Below, in pieces: positions 42,408-54,017 of a stretch of 64,000 nt of DNA. How positions within the stretch are numbered: the first letter of the stretch is position 1; every line of letters begins with the position of its first letter. The notes beneath the pieces were generated by a model. That model ran no database searches. It was not told where the DNA came from and saw nothing but the letters and a program-made list of their open reading frames with translations. The position numbers and the translations under genes are program-made. Origin of the DNA: Galerina marginata (Eukaryota > Basidiomycota > Agaricomycetes > Agaricales > Galerinaceae); the NCBI GenBank assembly GCA_023014335.1, contig JAECYW010000008.1, forward strand, positions 744,001-808,000, read 5' to 3'.

Positions 42408-45181
42408 ATAGCACGGTAGCTAAGCTGCAATTAAACCGAGACCAGGAAAGGGCTTTCCGGATAATTGCCAATCACGCTTCCTCGCTTGCACCAAAGCAGT
42501 TGAAAATTTACTTGGGGGGAATGGCCGGAACGGGTAAATCAACAGTAATCCACGCGCTTCGAAGGCTGTTCCAAGAACGAAAAGAAACCGGGCGCTATGT
42601 GATCATGGCGCCCACTGGAAGTGCTGCCGCTCAATTGAACGGTTCCACCTATCATTCTATGTTAGGAATTCGTGACCCAAAATTCGAAGGGGGTAATCGC
42701 AATGAGGCTACTCTGATTCGAGATGCACGAGAAAGGTTCAGTGGCGTCGAATACATCGTCTTCGACGAAATTTCAATGCTGTCATGTCACGACCTATACG
42801 TCATCAGTGCACGTTTATGTCAAATAACTAACAACCACTCTGAGATTTTCGGCGGTCTACATGTTGTGCTATTAGGCGATTTCGCTCAACTGCCACCCGT
42901 AGGTGGCTCCTCTTTGTACAATGGCGCCGTCACAGGACAACAAACCCGACCGAGCGTCATACAGCAAGAAAATTTCTTAGGTAAAGCCATCTGGCATCAA
43001 TTCACAACCGTGGTGCTTCTGACAGAAAATATGAGACAAAAATCAGAATCAGCAGACGACGATGCTTTTCGCACATGCCTGACAAACATGCGATACGCCA
43101 GCTGTACACCTGAAGATATAAAGTTCTTGAAGAGCTTGGTTATTAATTCCACTTCGCCGAACAAGTCTCGATTCAAAAATAAGAAATTTCGGAGCACAGC
43201 GGTTATTACTGCGCTAAACACTCAAAAAGACAGAATAAACGAAATTGGCGTAAAAAAATTCGCACAGGACCACAACCAAAAGCTCCACCATTTCTATTCG
43301 GTTGATTCTGTGGTACCTCCAAGAACAGTAACGGTAGGCAAGAAAATCAAGTTTATTGAGGTCAATGCAGTGGCCCCGTCTCTGCAGGAAAAATTATGGA
43401 AATTACCACCATCGGCAGGAAAAGACCAAATTGCACCATGCTTATCTTTATGTAAAGGAATGCCGGTGATGATTAGGAATAACGACGCCACAGAGTTATG
43501 CATAACAAAAGGACAAGACGGCACTGTATGGGGTTGGGATTCTGGATCGCTCCCCGATGGAAAGGAAACGCTAAAGACCCTGTTTGTTAAACTTACCAAA
43601 CCTCCGCGCGACGTAAAATTCAGCGGACTACCAAGAAATGTCGTCCCTATTCCCACTACTCTCCACGGACCACTCGCAATCAAAACCCCGAACGGAGACC
43701 ACTTGACAGTCAAAAGGTGGCAAGTTCCAGCTCTTCCCTTCTTCGCTATGACGGATTATGCGTCCCAGGGAAAGACACGCGACACAAACATAGTCGACCT
43801 AGGGCGCAGTCGCAACCACCAAGCTATTTACACAGCACTTTCGCGAAGCGCCACTGCTCAAGACACTGCAATACTGCAAGGCTTTGATGATCAGAAAATA
43901 ACTAGAGGTATATCGGGTCACCTAAGACAAGAGTTCAGGGAATTGGAAATATTGAATAAAATGACGGAGTTGCGATATTATAAGCTCATACCGGACGACG
44001 CTATAGCTGATCTGCGAAACCCTACCCTGAAGTCCTACTATGACATGAAGAAGACAATACCAGATATGAAAATAAACCTTCACAGCGCCTTAAACGTTCG
44101 AACAGACCTCGAAGGTGGTATCCTAGACGGCGACGGCGCTCTATGGAACATGAGACTCAATAATGAAAGAAGACAAAAGTACGCTGAAACGCTAGAGCGA
44201 ACCAGAAACGATAAGCGCAAAAAGAGATCAGCTCAGCTTTCAAGCAACGCACATGAAAATAATTCGGGTGCAGAACCCATACCACCACAAACAAAAAAAA
44301 TTAAATTGTCGAAACAGCCACTACCTCTGGGCGGTTCTGTAAAACAAAGGGCCAATGACACAACTTGTGCGGTAAATACTACTGGCCCATTCTTTGGACC
44401 ATCATGGGACTGCCGAGATTGGAGTTGTGCCTACGACTCCATCATATTTATCTTCTACAATGCGTGGTGTGAAAAACGGGAAAGTGCTTCAAACGAATGG
44501 AAGGGGATCTCCAACTACACACAGATGTTGATCGATGAATTCTCGAACCCAAAGGTAAACTTAAATCGTGTCCGGACCAGGCTCCGCACTCTGTATAACA
44601 AAGATGACGCTAAAAAATTTCCCTTCGGCAAAGTAGGCACCGACATACAGAATGTGGTCGAAAATCTCCTAGATATCTCGGTAGACTCGATCACAATTGG
44701 GATATGCGAGAATTGTCACGCTATCAAAGAAATGAATCACTTCCAATTAGCTCCTCTCATTGTTTTAAATCGCCCCCGTCCAGGTTACCCTAATTCGGTA
44801 TCTGGACAGCTCCAAAACAGGTTGTCAAAAACTTGTTTATGTTCAAAATGCCGTTTACGAGGAACAAATTCGTACTTAGCTCATCCAGACTTTGCAAGTA
44901 ATACCCCTCCATTCTTTTTTTGCCCGATTCAGGGCGATTTCGACATTGAAGATCGCATAACAATAGTCGAGAACCACTTAGAATATGATCTAAAGGGCGT
45001 AGTATATCTTGGAAGCAACCATTTCACCGCGCGATATATCGACCGTAACAAAGATATCTGGCTCCACGACGGAATGAACGGATCGGCGGCACTGCGGCAG
45101 AGTTTAACCGGTGGACTTGTCAACTTCATGAAATACAGCGGCACAAAAAAGCCGGCCATAGCATTCTACACACGGAAGTAA
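42371..45181 (+). CDS. Helitron Pif1-type helicase with USP-like C-terminal domain
   Basis: The frame is open from 42371; LNRDQERAFRIIANHA precedes the first ATG at 42500, so translation almost certainly continues from Rep. Numbered from that ATG: Walker A GGMAGTGKS at 6-14, Walker B VFDEIS around 87-92, LGDFAQLPP around 125-133, and the SQGKT and YTALSR motifs near 420 and 443. All are intact. After a basic linker (about 560-620), the last 260 residues carry a Cys box DWSCAYDS with Cys643, two CxxC pairs (ICENC and CLCSKC), and a late GSNHFTARY with His841 followed by WLHDG. This is the layout of a ubiquitin-specific-protease-like cysteine peptidase with a zinc finger. The helicase unwinds DNA during rolling-circle transposition; a deubiquitinase role is inference. 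Frame is -1 relative to Rep. Confidence 0.85.
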   Translation, partial: LQAKTQKAQNIIDSTVAKLQLNRDQERAFRIIANHASSLAPKQLKIYLGGMAGTGKSTVIHALRRLFQERKETGRYVIMAPTGSAAAQLNGSTYHSMLGIRDPKFEGGNRNEATLIRDARERFSGVEYIVFDEISMLSCHDLYVISARLCQITNNHSEIFGGLHVVLLGDFAQLPPVGGSSLYNGAVTGQQTRPSVIQQENFLGKAIWHQFTTVVLLTENMRQKSESADDDAFRTCLTNMRYASCTPEDIKFLKSLVINSTSPNKSRFKNKKFRSTAVITALNTQKDRINEIGVKKFAQDHNQKLHHFYSVDSVVPPRTVTVGKKIKFIEVNAVAPSLQEKLWKLPPSAGKDQIAPCLSLCKGMPVMIRNNDATELCITKGQDGTVWGWDSGSLPDGKETLKTLFVKLTKPPRDVKFSGLPRNVVPIPTTLHGPLAIKTPNGDHLTVKRWQVPALPFFAMTDYASQGKTRDTNIVDLGRSRNHQAIYTALSRSATAQDTAILQGFDDQKITRGISGHLRQEFRELEILNKMTELRYYKLIPDDAIADLRNPTLKSYYDMKKTIPDMKINLHSALNVRTDLEGGILDGDGALWNMRLNNERRQKYAETLERTRNDKRKKRSAQLSSNAHENNSGAEPIPPQTKKIKLSKQPLPLGGSVKQRANDTTCAVNTTGPFFGPSWDCRDWSCAYDSIIFIFYNAWCEKRESASNEWKGISNYTQMLIDEFSNPKVNLNRVRTRLRTLYNKDDAKKFPFGKVGTDIQNVVENLLDISVDSITIGICENCHAIKEMNHFQLAPLIVLNRPRPGYPNSVSGQLQNRLSKTCLCSKCRLRGTNSYLAHPDFASNTPPFFFCPIQGDFDIEDRITIVENHLEYDLKGVVYLGSNHFTARYIDRNKDIWLHDGMNGSAALRQSLTGGLVNFMKYSGTKKPAIAFYTRK

Positions 45182-46542
45182 TTCGGCACTGGACAGCCTG
45201 GTTCCCCACATGCGCCGCACCCGCATCTGGATGTGAAGGTAAGTAACCTGCAAGTCGCGAGAACTCACAGGAAAACCCACCAAGACAGGTAATATATCCA
45301 CAGATCATTTATATCTGGCATAGACGAGGAATTAAAAAATAGAGTATATCCCAGAAATTCAATGTACGCGAGCTTGTACGCGCGACGCGGGAAATTGAAC
45401 TGAGATCACATGACCCACTTGTTTATTAGCCAAGGTTGACACCGTTTCCGCTCTTTCAACACAACTTCGTATACGGCAGCCTCTGGGGTGTTGCAGCACC
45501 TGCAGTCACTACGCCGCTACAAACAGCCCGGCCCAGGTTCCACACCTGCCATTCCCTTCTTGGCCCTCGTAAAAAATAATGAGCCGCCCAATGCGCACCT
45601 GTACGGAACCACTAAGTTTGTTTCCATCTCTCAATGGGGTCTCGTACATGCCGCGCGCAGCGTTGGCCCACACCGCCAGTTTCTAGAAACAGCCACGGAC
45701 CCGAAATCCGGAATGCACAGGAACAGAATAGGAAGATAGGAACCAGAGCACACCTTGCAATTTGGGGTCTTCATCAGAGCCTTTGGCCGTGATACACATT
45801 GAAGGTGGGAGCAGGTGTCATGCCAAAGGGTTTAGAAGTTTGAAACTGCGGGGTTAACCTGGTTAACTGGTGCCAGAAAATCATCAAGTGGGTACAAGTC
45901 GAATGTAGCACTCATATCGCTGTGCCGAAATGTAAATCACGGAGCCTCTTTCTGAGAGGGGCGGAGAAGGGGCACCATGCGACGATAGATATTACAGACT
46001 TGAAGCTTAAGCTTGAAGCATGAGGCCTGCATGAGGGGGCTGAGCCTGAGATCAGATAATAATCAAACTGGTAGAGCCGCCCATAATTATGGATTCGTTG
46101 GATTTGTCCTGTTGTCAACCTGTTGTACTTGTCGGCTTTTGCCAAACATTATGTACTCGCAGCTCTGGCTCTAACATGGCTTATGAACGAACTGAGTTTC
46201 TTCTGATGTGACATACAAAATGGTCCCTCTTTTTGTAGCTCGAGGTTCGCATTTCCATTTTGGCGCACAAGACTATTCGTTACCCATTTTTGGTCGCAGA
46301 TACCGCGTCGTCGGGCTCCTGTTTCGAAAACAACCACAGGCCCCGGGAAGCTGCTGATATTTGGTGTCTTGACATAAGCCGAAAGATATACGTTCGAAAG
46401 TAGGAAGGCAATTAATAAAGATAACACAAACTTACAACTTAAAAAGCCAACTTGATCAACTACAGTACCACAAGAAATCCATATCCAAGGAATTAGAAAA
46501 AAGAAAAGCGAAAGAAGGCGAAAACATGAACTACGATAGCGA
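45182..46542. other. right flank of the Helitron, no supported gene
   Basis: The Helitron 3' end should lie in this stretch. Directly repeated GTACGCG words occur at about 45365-45385, but no clean hairpin plus CTRR end could be fixed. Open frames at 45488-45739 and 46149-46427 show nothing recognisable. The kinase gene ends at 46543. Confidence 0.4.
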
Positions 46543-49500
46543 TCAACCCCGTACGACCATAGAAACCTCGTTGAACCTCTCTTCGAGGTCCTCGATATCC
46601 TGCATCATAGCAGCATGCCTCGCCTCCAACTCAACGAGCCATGTATCAAGTGGAAGGCTTGCTTGTCCTTGACGAGAGCCATGTGTTGGGTTTAGATCAC
46701 GTCTGCTGCCCACTGAGTGCCTTCGGGCTGCTCTGACTTCAGTGTTGGCCTTGGGAGCAGAAAGAGGTCGAGACGACAGTGAAGTAGAAACGGCAGGCGG
46801 AGCCGTCGCTTGAATATTTTGCTGCGACGAAGGCTGATGAATCCGCTCATCGAAAGGCATCTTGGCAGTCGCCGCCACCGACATCGGCACCTTCAACCCT
46901 GGCGGTTGCCCGATCTTAAACTCCAAATTCCCAGCACCCGCAGAGGGGATGCTCAACAGCCCACTGCTCGTCGTCATCGTCATCGTAGCCGTAACGCTTC
47001 TGTCCCTATCCCGATCCCCTAGTCCCATTGGAACCAGCACCGACCCAGAGCCTGACCTCATCCGCCCACTCAACATGCCCATGCCCAAACCCGTCCCGCT
47101 AAAATACCCACTGATAGTCGGTGTCCCGCTTCGCCTCGACATCGACATCATCGACATCGCCGAGCCAGGCCGCGGGCTCGGACTGGGACTAGGAGGATGG
47201 CCACCCTCGGACTCGGTGCTCTCGGACGAGGCGTACGCGTCGCGGTCGAGGTGCTGGTTGTACGCCTCCTGCGGGTAATAGATGTCCGAGTTTTCGTTGA
47301 GGTTAATGGTGTTGGGATCGGGATCAGCATTCGCCTCGAGCAGGGCTCGAGAGCGATCTGAACTCGCACGGCTGTAGTCCGGCCCAGGAATCGGGGTGGT
47401 AAACCTATCGAACCTTAGCTCCTTCCTCAGCAGTGTTCCCCCGCTGCCCGTCTTCAAGCCCATCCCAGTGGAGCCAGAGTACCGCGTGCCCGTGCCCGTG
47501 CCCGTGCCCGCGCTCCCATACTGGCCTTTGATACCAGCAACGCCGATAACCCTCGGTTTCCGCCCGCTCTCGAGCACTTTCTTCCTTGCGCTCATACCAA
47601 CACAGTCGACGAGCTGCTTCATCGCCTCTCGGTCCGACACGTTGCGCCGTGGGGCTGTACGCCGCACAGTGCTCGTTCGCGGAAGTGTGGCATACGGCGA
47701 GAGAGCATATGGCTTGATAGGCGTACTGTACGCGTGTAGCGGACCTGGGGTGGTGAAAGCTCCAGGGCCCCATGTCAGAGGTACGGAAAGCGTATGGTGG
47801 GTGTAATTCGCGGGCCCGGGTGTTTGGTGGGGCCTGTGTAGCGGTGTGCGGATGAGCGGGCGAGGGGTGCCCTGCATACCTGGGTTTGTGTTCGTGTTTG
47901 GTTGGGCTGGTTGTGTGCTGGCAACGTTGTCAGGAAAGGCGTCTATTTGAGGACCCCATGAAAACCCGATGAAACTAGACGCTGCGCTGGAGGAATCCTT
48001 CCATGACGTCGAGAGAGGACTTGGCCTCAATATCGATAATCCGGGAGATACTGTCGAGGAGGGCTGGAAGAAGGCAGAAAATGCAAAGCCCTGCGAATAA
48101 GATCCAGAATTATCGATTGCTTGTTCTGGTGGAATCGTCTCGCGCTGGGCAGACGTTGCCTTAGGCTCGCTGTAGGTAAATTGAGGAAGATGTAGATTTG
48201 GTGGGGCAGGTTCTGGATGGGAGGATTGTTAACTAAAAATCCAATTTGAGAGAAGACCAAGCTTACGTGTCGAAAGAGTTGTCCAGTCGACACCTTCGAA
48301 TAATGGATGGTCGGTAATCTCCATAACATTCCGACGTCCTAGACGTTGTTTTGCATGCGTGAGTAACCTTTGAGAAAAAGTCAGCAGATATCGACAATTT
48401 TAAATCTTAATAACCTACCGGTGTAAGAAGTGCTGATATTCTGGAGCAATTTCAACCTTGTGATCAAATCGTAAACTCTTCTAGGGAAAAGGCGTGTTCA
48501 AAGAAGGTCTTTGGGGAATAAAAAAAACCAACACACCTCGTGATTCATTATCCTAGAATATGTCTGTCTGATATCATTGGCGAAAAAAGGCGCAACGCCG
48601 TATGCCATTTCATAAAGCATGGCACCGAGACTCCACCAATCCGTCTCCACACCATATCCCTCCGATTCTGGCTGTTTTCCAAAGGTAACAACTTCATCTT
48701 CATCTTCCAATTCCAGCGCCACGAGTGCTTCTTCGTGAGCTTGCAGAATTTCCGGAGATATATAATCACAAGTGCCACAAGGCACAAGACAATATCTCTT
48801 GGAGATGAGCTGGCTTCCGTCTGGCTTTGGAGGCAATAACGGTGCAGCAGAACCAAAATCGATAAGAAGGACGTGTGCATCCGGCGTTAGCACGAAATTG
48901 TGCGGTTTGATATCCCTGAGCGCGTCGTTTAGAAGTCGTTGATCTGACGCATCGGAGAGAAACTCACCTATGAGCAAAGCCTTGCGAATGACACCAGTGA
49001 ATGGCGCTCACGATCTGCGGTGCCCACCACCTTAAGTCCGACTCGGGCACGCGGCCGTCGTGCGGACTCGACTCGAGCACGTCCCAAAGCGTGCCGCCTT
49101 CTGCATAGTCCATGACCAGATTAAGATGGGTCTGTGTTTGGAATGCACACAGTAGATGCGGAGCCCAGGGAGAGTCTGTTTTCAGAGCTTGCAGTAGCAG
49201 GTCGCGTTCGAACTGGGGTGAACATTGCTAGATGGTATTCATGAGCCCAAAAGCTTAGTTGTGATAAAAAGGAAAACGAACCTCGCGCGTTCGTAATGCA
49301 AATTTCTTCTCGATCGATTTGCGAACGTAGACACGATTGTTCAGTCGGCAGGCAACGACGTCAATCTATTTGACCAACAGGACATCGGCAAGCTAGAATG
49401 AACTAAAAAAAAGACACATACGACACCAAATTGGCCGTATTCCAACGTTCCAACCACATCCAAATCTCTATCTTTGAACCTCAAGTCGTCGATTTCGGTT

Positions 49501-49688
49501 GTCTTCGCTAAAGAAATTCATGAGGTCCTCCGAAACCAACATCCAACACTATACGCCTCACCTGTCTTCCCAATAACACTTTGACCATGCATAAGACGGT
49601 CGAGGGCGATGCCTTCCGCGTCCTCGTCTCCAAGGCCCTTGAGTAACGAACTTAACCGAGTTTTGCGCTGGTGCCATGAGAGAGACAT
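46543..49688 (-). CDS. AGC-type protein kinase with long disordered tail
   Basis: Predicted 917-residue protein from eight exons: 49688-49562, 49507-49422, 49365-49282, 49212-48968, 48915-48537, 48480-48419, 48367-48267 and 48212-46543. Kinase motifs are complete: glycine-rich loop LEYGQFGVIDVV, the lysine in YVRKSIEKKFAL, catalytic HRDIKPHN, IDFGSA, and YISPE with a DWWSLG helix. The insert before DWW is acidic. The last exon (about 550 residues) is Ser/Pro/Gly/Thr-rich with SG, TG and RDRD runs, and ends with a short predicted coiled coil (WLVELEARHAAMMQDIEDLE). The catalytic core resembles a fungal AGC-like kinase group with an APHLL/FQTxTHLNLVMDYAEGG core. A regulator of growth or polarity is possible; the substrate is unknown. 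Frames on the opposite strand of the last exon are low-complexity shadows. Confidence 0.85.
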
Positions 49689-50148
49689 GCATCTGGCCGT
49701 TCCTGCTAGTGCCCCTGGGTGACTAGAAACCAAGAATTGTAGGCAAAACGACCGTAGGGTTCAAAAGTCGATATGATGGTGGTCAGAAGTTGAAAAGAAA
49801 TAAATTTCGTAGCAACTGAACTGAGCGCCCTAGGATCAACACGATTACGTAATATAGCCCTCAGAATCGAAGTCCTCCTCTCCCTTATTCGACCGCTGGT
49901 TACGAGTCTAGACAAATGTTTTGTTGAATCAAATGGTATTATATTTGTTGAGAATCAGTTCTGCAAATCTTAATGAGACAAAAAAATCAGACATGGCAAA
50001 TAAGATTCTATTCAACAAATAAGTATCCGGCGTCGTTGTGACGAGGCACGAGAGGGGAATAGGACAACTGTCATATTCATTTATATCGTTAGTGGCAATC
50101 TGAACATTGAATATGCACAGATCCAGGAGACTGCAGAACCACAAGGAG
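49689..50148. other. kinase upstream region, no supported gene
   Basis: Likely promoter and 5' leader of the minus-strand kinase gene. An in-frame extension upstream of the chosen kinase start is open but has no ATG. Confidence 0.35.
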
Positions 50149-50640
50149 TCAATCCAGCCAGTGCACCGAATTACTGAGCCTGGTGGGAGCGCAAGCCCCA
50201 GATATCACAACAGTGGCGGGAAACGGATTTTGCGGGACAATGGCGGCGGCTGGCGGCGGCATCTGCCCATCTCCAGACACAGTCATGAGCATATCGTAGA
50301 TTTCTGTCGCAAGTATATTCATCCACGGCTCTCCTTGAACGATAGTGTCGGTGGCAGACACATTTTGGAGCCCTGGTGCGTCTATCACTTGTTGGATTGT
50401 GTTCACAAATTCATGTAGAGGTGGGATGGGGTTGCACAACTTCCATTAAACCATACGCGACATCATGCGCACCTTGCCAGGTCGGAATGTTCTTGCATCT
50501 GCCGATGATGGTTGACGCATTGTAGGAGGCATTAAGAGTATCAGCGATGGTTTAAGCATGGGAAGTCGTATCATTGAGAGTGTCGTGGATGAGAAGGGAG
50601 AAAAGTTGCAAATAAGGTTGATCCTGAAAGATCTGCCCTC
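50149..50640 (-). pseudogene. decayed gene fragment of unknown family
   Basis: Two protein-like stretches on the minus strand are in different frames. The upstream one reads DQPYLQLFSLLIHDTLND, meets a TAA, then continues TLNASYNASTIIGRCKN and TWQGAHDVAYGLMEVVQ; the next, in another frame, reads EFVNTIQQVIDAPGLQNVS and on to a stop at 50149. An internal stop and a frame change near 50430 suggest a pseudogene. Family not recognised. Confidence 0.35.
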
Positions 50641-51114
50641 GGATAATTCCCATTAATATGATAGGAAGTTGGTTTGGTGCCCTTTATCAAACACTCCTCT
50701 ATAGGAGTCAACCAGCTTTTTTTGAACCTCTATCAAAGTATTTAGGCCTCTTCAGTGTCCATCACCGTAGATCAAGTACGTACCGGTATTATATTAACCA
50801 CAAGTATCCGGAGAGGGTTTCAGAATTTCGTTCAAAATTCTCTCAGAAGAAATACTTGATGTCTTGTAGCATTAGATCAATTGCTTTGCCAGTTATTCGG
50901 TGTCGAGCGTTGCACATATTCAGATCAAGTTTGGTGGGCCAAATCACATTTTGAGAAGACTTCCGATTTATCCCAGGGAGTATAAACGAAGGGTTTCGGA
51001 ATGGTAGAAGAAAACAGGTTGATCTATATGTTTTTTCTAGAATCCACCGCATTCATGTGCTCTTGAAGGCCCCGATCATTCCACCACTTTAGAACGAACC
51101 TCAGCCCGGAAGAA
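50641..51114. other. intergenic, no supported gene
   Basis: Nothing recognisable was seen on either strand. It is downstream of the sterol-dehydrogenase-like gene that ends at 51115. Confidence 0.4.
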
Positions 51115-52387
51115 TTATTGAATGAGATTACGCACTTCGACCATCAATCGAGTACCTTCCTCGAGGGAGACCCGAGGTTCATAACCAAGTATCTTTCGTG
51201 CCTGTAATACAAAAATCATTGAGACGATGCTACACGCTGCATAAAGATGAGAAATACCTTGTCGATATTATACCATTGCTTTTGCGTCGCGATAACTACG
51301 ATAAACCTCGGAAACCCGGGAACACCCCCAAAGATGCTCGCCCACAGTTCAGAAAAAAATGCAAAGACGAGGCAAAGCCGTCTCGGAAGCTCGACGATGC
51401 CTTTCCCATTGTCGCCAAGCTGTCTGAAAACCATCCTCGGAAACTCCCAATACAGCCTCGGCTTTCCCTCAGTGATGAAGAACGTCTGACCAGAGACTTC
51501 GTCGGGAGACGAAGGAGAGGACGCTGCCACTAATAGGCGGTCTGCTGCGAGGACGTGTGCGTCTGCAACGTTGCCGACGTAGCACAAGTCGACGAGGTTG
51601 GTGTTTTTGCCGATTTGGTATTTGTGCTGGCCGTTGTTGTAGGCGCTGGCTAGACGCCACATGGCTTGTCGATCTCGAGGTCTGAACATTCCAGATGGAT
51701 AAGATATAGTGTGTTAACGTGTTTAGTTAAAAATATGACATACCCCACCATTCCGCACGGTCTGAGAGCGGCCACTCTCATACCTTTGACACCGTTAGCC
51801 TGAAGAACCTTGCACAATGTTAGTATTGTATTCCGAGGAAAAATAAACAACGTACCATTGCTTCCGCGATCCCTTTTGTGTGGTTGTACGCCTCATACTT
51901 CTTCTCCGGGATTGTCACCTCGTCCTCGTTCAGCCCACTCACGTCCTGATCAGCCCAAACCACAGACGTGCTGGATGTGAAAACGAAGGACTTCACATCG
52001 GAAGCCTGGCATGCTGAGAGAATTGTACGCGTTCCTTCAACATTTACTCGATAATATATTGATTCTTTGAGGCCATGGACAGGAGATACTGTATGAAATA
52101 CTGTCGACGCAGCTGTCTGTTCCAAGAAGCATGAGTCAGTTCAGAATTAGATTCCTTGCATGAGCGTTACACACCTCTTCTAAACAATCCAAGAGTTCCT
52201 TTTCGTTCAGGATATCCCCACAGAAATACTTAACTCCTGCAACCACGTCTGCCTCTTCAGGTTTCGTCAAGTCATAAACTGCCACTGAGGGCTCTCCGCG
52301 GTCCCCCAGAGCCTGAACGATATAAGAACCAAGGAATCCAGAGCCGCCGATAACTAGATACCTTTCATTAGTTGGTTTCACCGCCAT
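51115..52387 (-). CDS. 3-beta-HSD/Erg26-like NAD(P)-dependent sterol dehydrogenase
   Basis: Predicted 349-residue protein from exons 52387-52175, 52116-51856, 51808-51744, 51681-51258 and 51201-51115. The Rossmann motif is GGSGFLGSYIV near the N-terminus; an acidic residue follows at VYDLTKPE; the SSTSVV strand and YEAYNHTKGIAEA supply Ser, Tyr and Lys of an extended-SDR active site. A hydrophobic segment near the C-terminus (LCLVFAFFSELW) suits the membrane anchor typical of Erg26-type C-3 sterol dehydrogenases, which oxidise the 3-hydroxyl during C-4 demethylation. Length is close to that of Erg26. It might instead act on another steroid or terpenoid. It is followed on the same strand by further oxidoreductases. 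Confidence 0.8.
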
Positions 52388-52779
52388 GGTGGTTGGGAGA
52401 GACTAGTTCGTCCGTGGACCAAAAGAAAGAGGAGAGGAAGAAGAAGTCCCACGATCGTCCAGGTCGCTTCGAGCTTCTGCAAAAGTGGCTCGCGCAAGAA
52501 TAATTTGGAGCGGAAAGAATTTGGGGAAGCTAAGTAAAAAACGGTGTATTTTTTTCCTCTCTGAGGAAAGTTGACGACTTCTCTTTGATTTAAAGACAAA
52601 TTGTGATGATTAGAACACCGTCGAAGTGATCATGATTCCCCCGCAATTCTGTATCCTGAGCTGCGGAAAAAATCAGGAATGTATACATGCTAAAAGCGGC
52701 CTCATAAAGGCGATCTACGCCATCGTGGTAGGTGGTATCCTCTACGTACCCACCGACGCTTGTTCTCTAATTTGTGTTG

Positions 52780-54017
52780 CTAATTCTCCAAGGAGGATGG
52801 AACGTCGAAGCTCACCCCTTTCGCAACATCTACCCAGTCATTAAGCACAGATAAAACCTTCGTGCATTTTGTCTTCACATCAAATTCGGCGTCTTCCCCA
52901 AGAACAAGGTAACCAGGCCAAGGCCGTCCTTTTGCTACTCCTTCTCCATTGACCACATCGACGATGGCTTCCACAGCCTTATTCGGGTCTCCTTTCTCTG
53001 AGCCTGAAACAGAAGCAAACCTGGTTTTGCTGGCGTTCCGGAGAGTATCATAGGCTGGTATCGGATTCTCGGTAAAGTATGGTTGGCCGTATATGCCCTC
53101 TGTCCTGAAAGCACCTGGTTCGACAAGGAGGACCTTGATGTTAAACTGCGCAAGCTCGGCCATGAAGGACTCTGTCACAGCTGCATATAATCTAGATTAA
53201 TATCAGACGGATCGAATTTGACAAGGAGCCTATTTACCATGAATTGCTGCTTTTGAAGCGGCATAAATACCTATAAGGACTGGTAAAGAAGGGATAAGCT
53301 ATTATAATTTCATGGCATACGAACCGAGTCCCTGTGTAAATTGTATGAGCCACGGGGGGGTCATTAAACCAACAGTGAACTACTTACTGGAAGCTCAGGT
53401 TTCCAGGCGGATCGGCTCCCAATGACGACCAGGCAGCTGGCTTTATTTTGCCTTAAATAGGGGAGGGTAGCATTGGTGACATCGAGCACGCCGAATACAT
53501 TGGTCTCAAACTGGCGGCGTAGTAATTTACTCCTGATAATTCACAGAAAAGTCAGAACTTATTTAAACATAGGTATATCCCAATGTCAAACTTACCCTCC
53601 TTCCTCCATGAGACCTGGAAGACCGTATCCTTGAGGCATTTTAATAATTCTTCATGGACACATCCAAAGAAGAACAGGGCAGACCTGCGTTATTAATTAG
53701 GACATCGATGCGCCCCCAGAATGCTGCTGCTTGGTCGATCTGTGTCTTGATTTTTTCCTCGCCGTCCGTGACATCCAGATATATTGTCCGCAACCGGTCC
53801 AAGTCCTGAACACTCAAACTTGAGGTGAAAGACTCAAGTTTCTCTATGGATCTGGCCGTAGCAATCACTCGATCCCCTCGAGCAAGGATAGAGATCACCA
53901 GACGCTTTCCGAAGCCAGAGGAAGCCCCTGGGATAATAACTATTCATTTATTTCAATGCGGTCTAACATGGAAAACTTACCTGTGATCAACCAGACTTTC
54001 GAAGCATCTGAAGACAT
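52780..54017 (-). CDS. classical short-chain dehydrogenase/reductase
   Basis: Exons run from MSSDASKVWLITG at 54017 to SSLEN and a stop at 52780, with about seven introns that all keep frame. Visible motifs: TGASSGFGK (dinucleotide loop), LDVTD, NNAG, an SRSAW strand with the catalytic Ser region, and YAASKAAIH with the catalytic Tyr and Lys. After these comes an FNIKVLLVEPGAFRT stretch typical of fungal NAD(P)-dependent oxidoreductases of the 3-oxoacyl-reductase-like group. No signal peptide. Cytosolic reduction or oxidation of a small carbonyl or alcohol is likely; the substrate is unknown. The second exon ends at NAG with a GTCTGC donor, which is unusual. Confidence 0.8.

Larger units (their letters stand above)
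36672..45181 (+). mobile_element. Helitron, coding core of an autonomous element
   Basis: Rep (HUH/Y2) and Pif1-type helicase follow each other on the same strand as in autonomous Helitrons. The two lie in different frames. I could not identify the 5' TC or 3' CTRR-with-hairpin termini by eye, so the borders given are only those of the coding core. The element may extend left to include the JmjC-like, hypothetical and micro-exon genes (27868-36227). Confidence 0.8.

Noticed and set aside
45360..45400. GTACGCG repeats as the Helitron 3' hairpin
   Set aside because: The words are direct, not inverted, and no CTRR end follows at the expected distance, so the terminus was not called.
46810..47806. 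Long plus-strand frames opposite the last kinase exon
   Set aside because: They mirror the low-complexity Ser/Pro/Gly-rich tail of the kinase, contain only biased repeats and have no splice or domain support.
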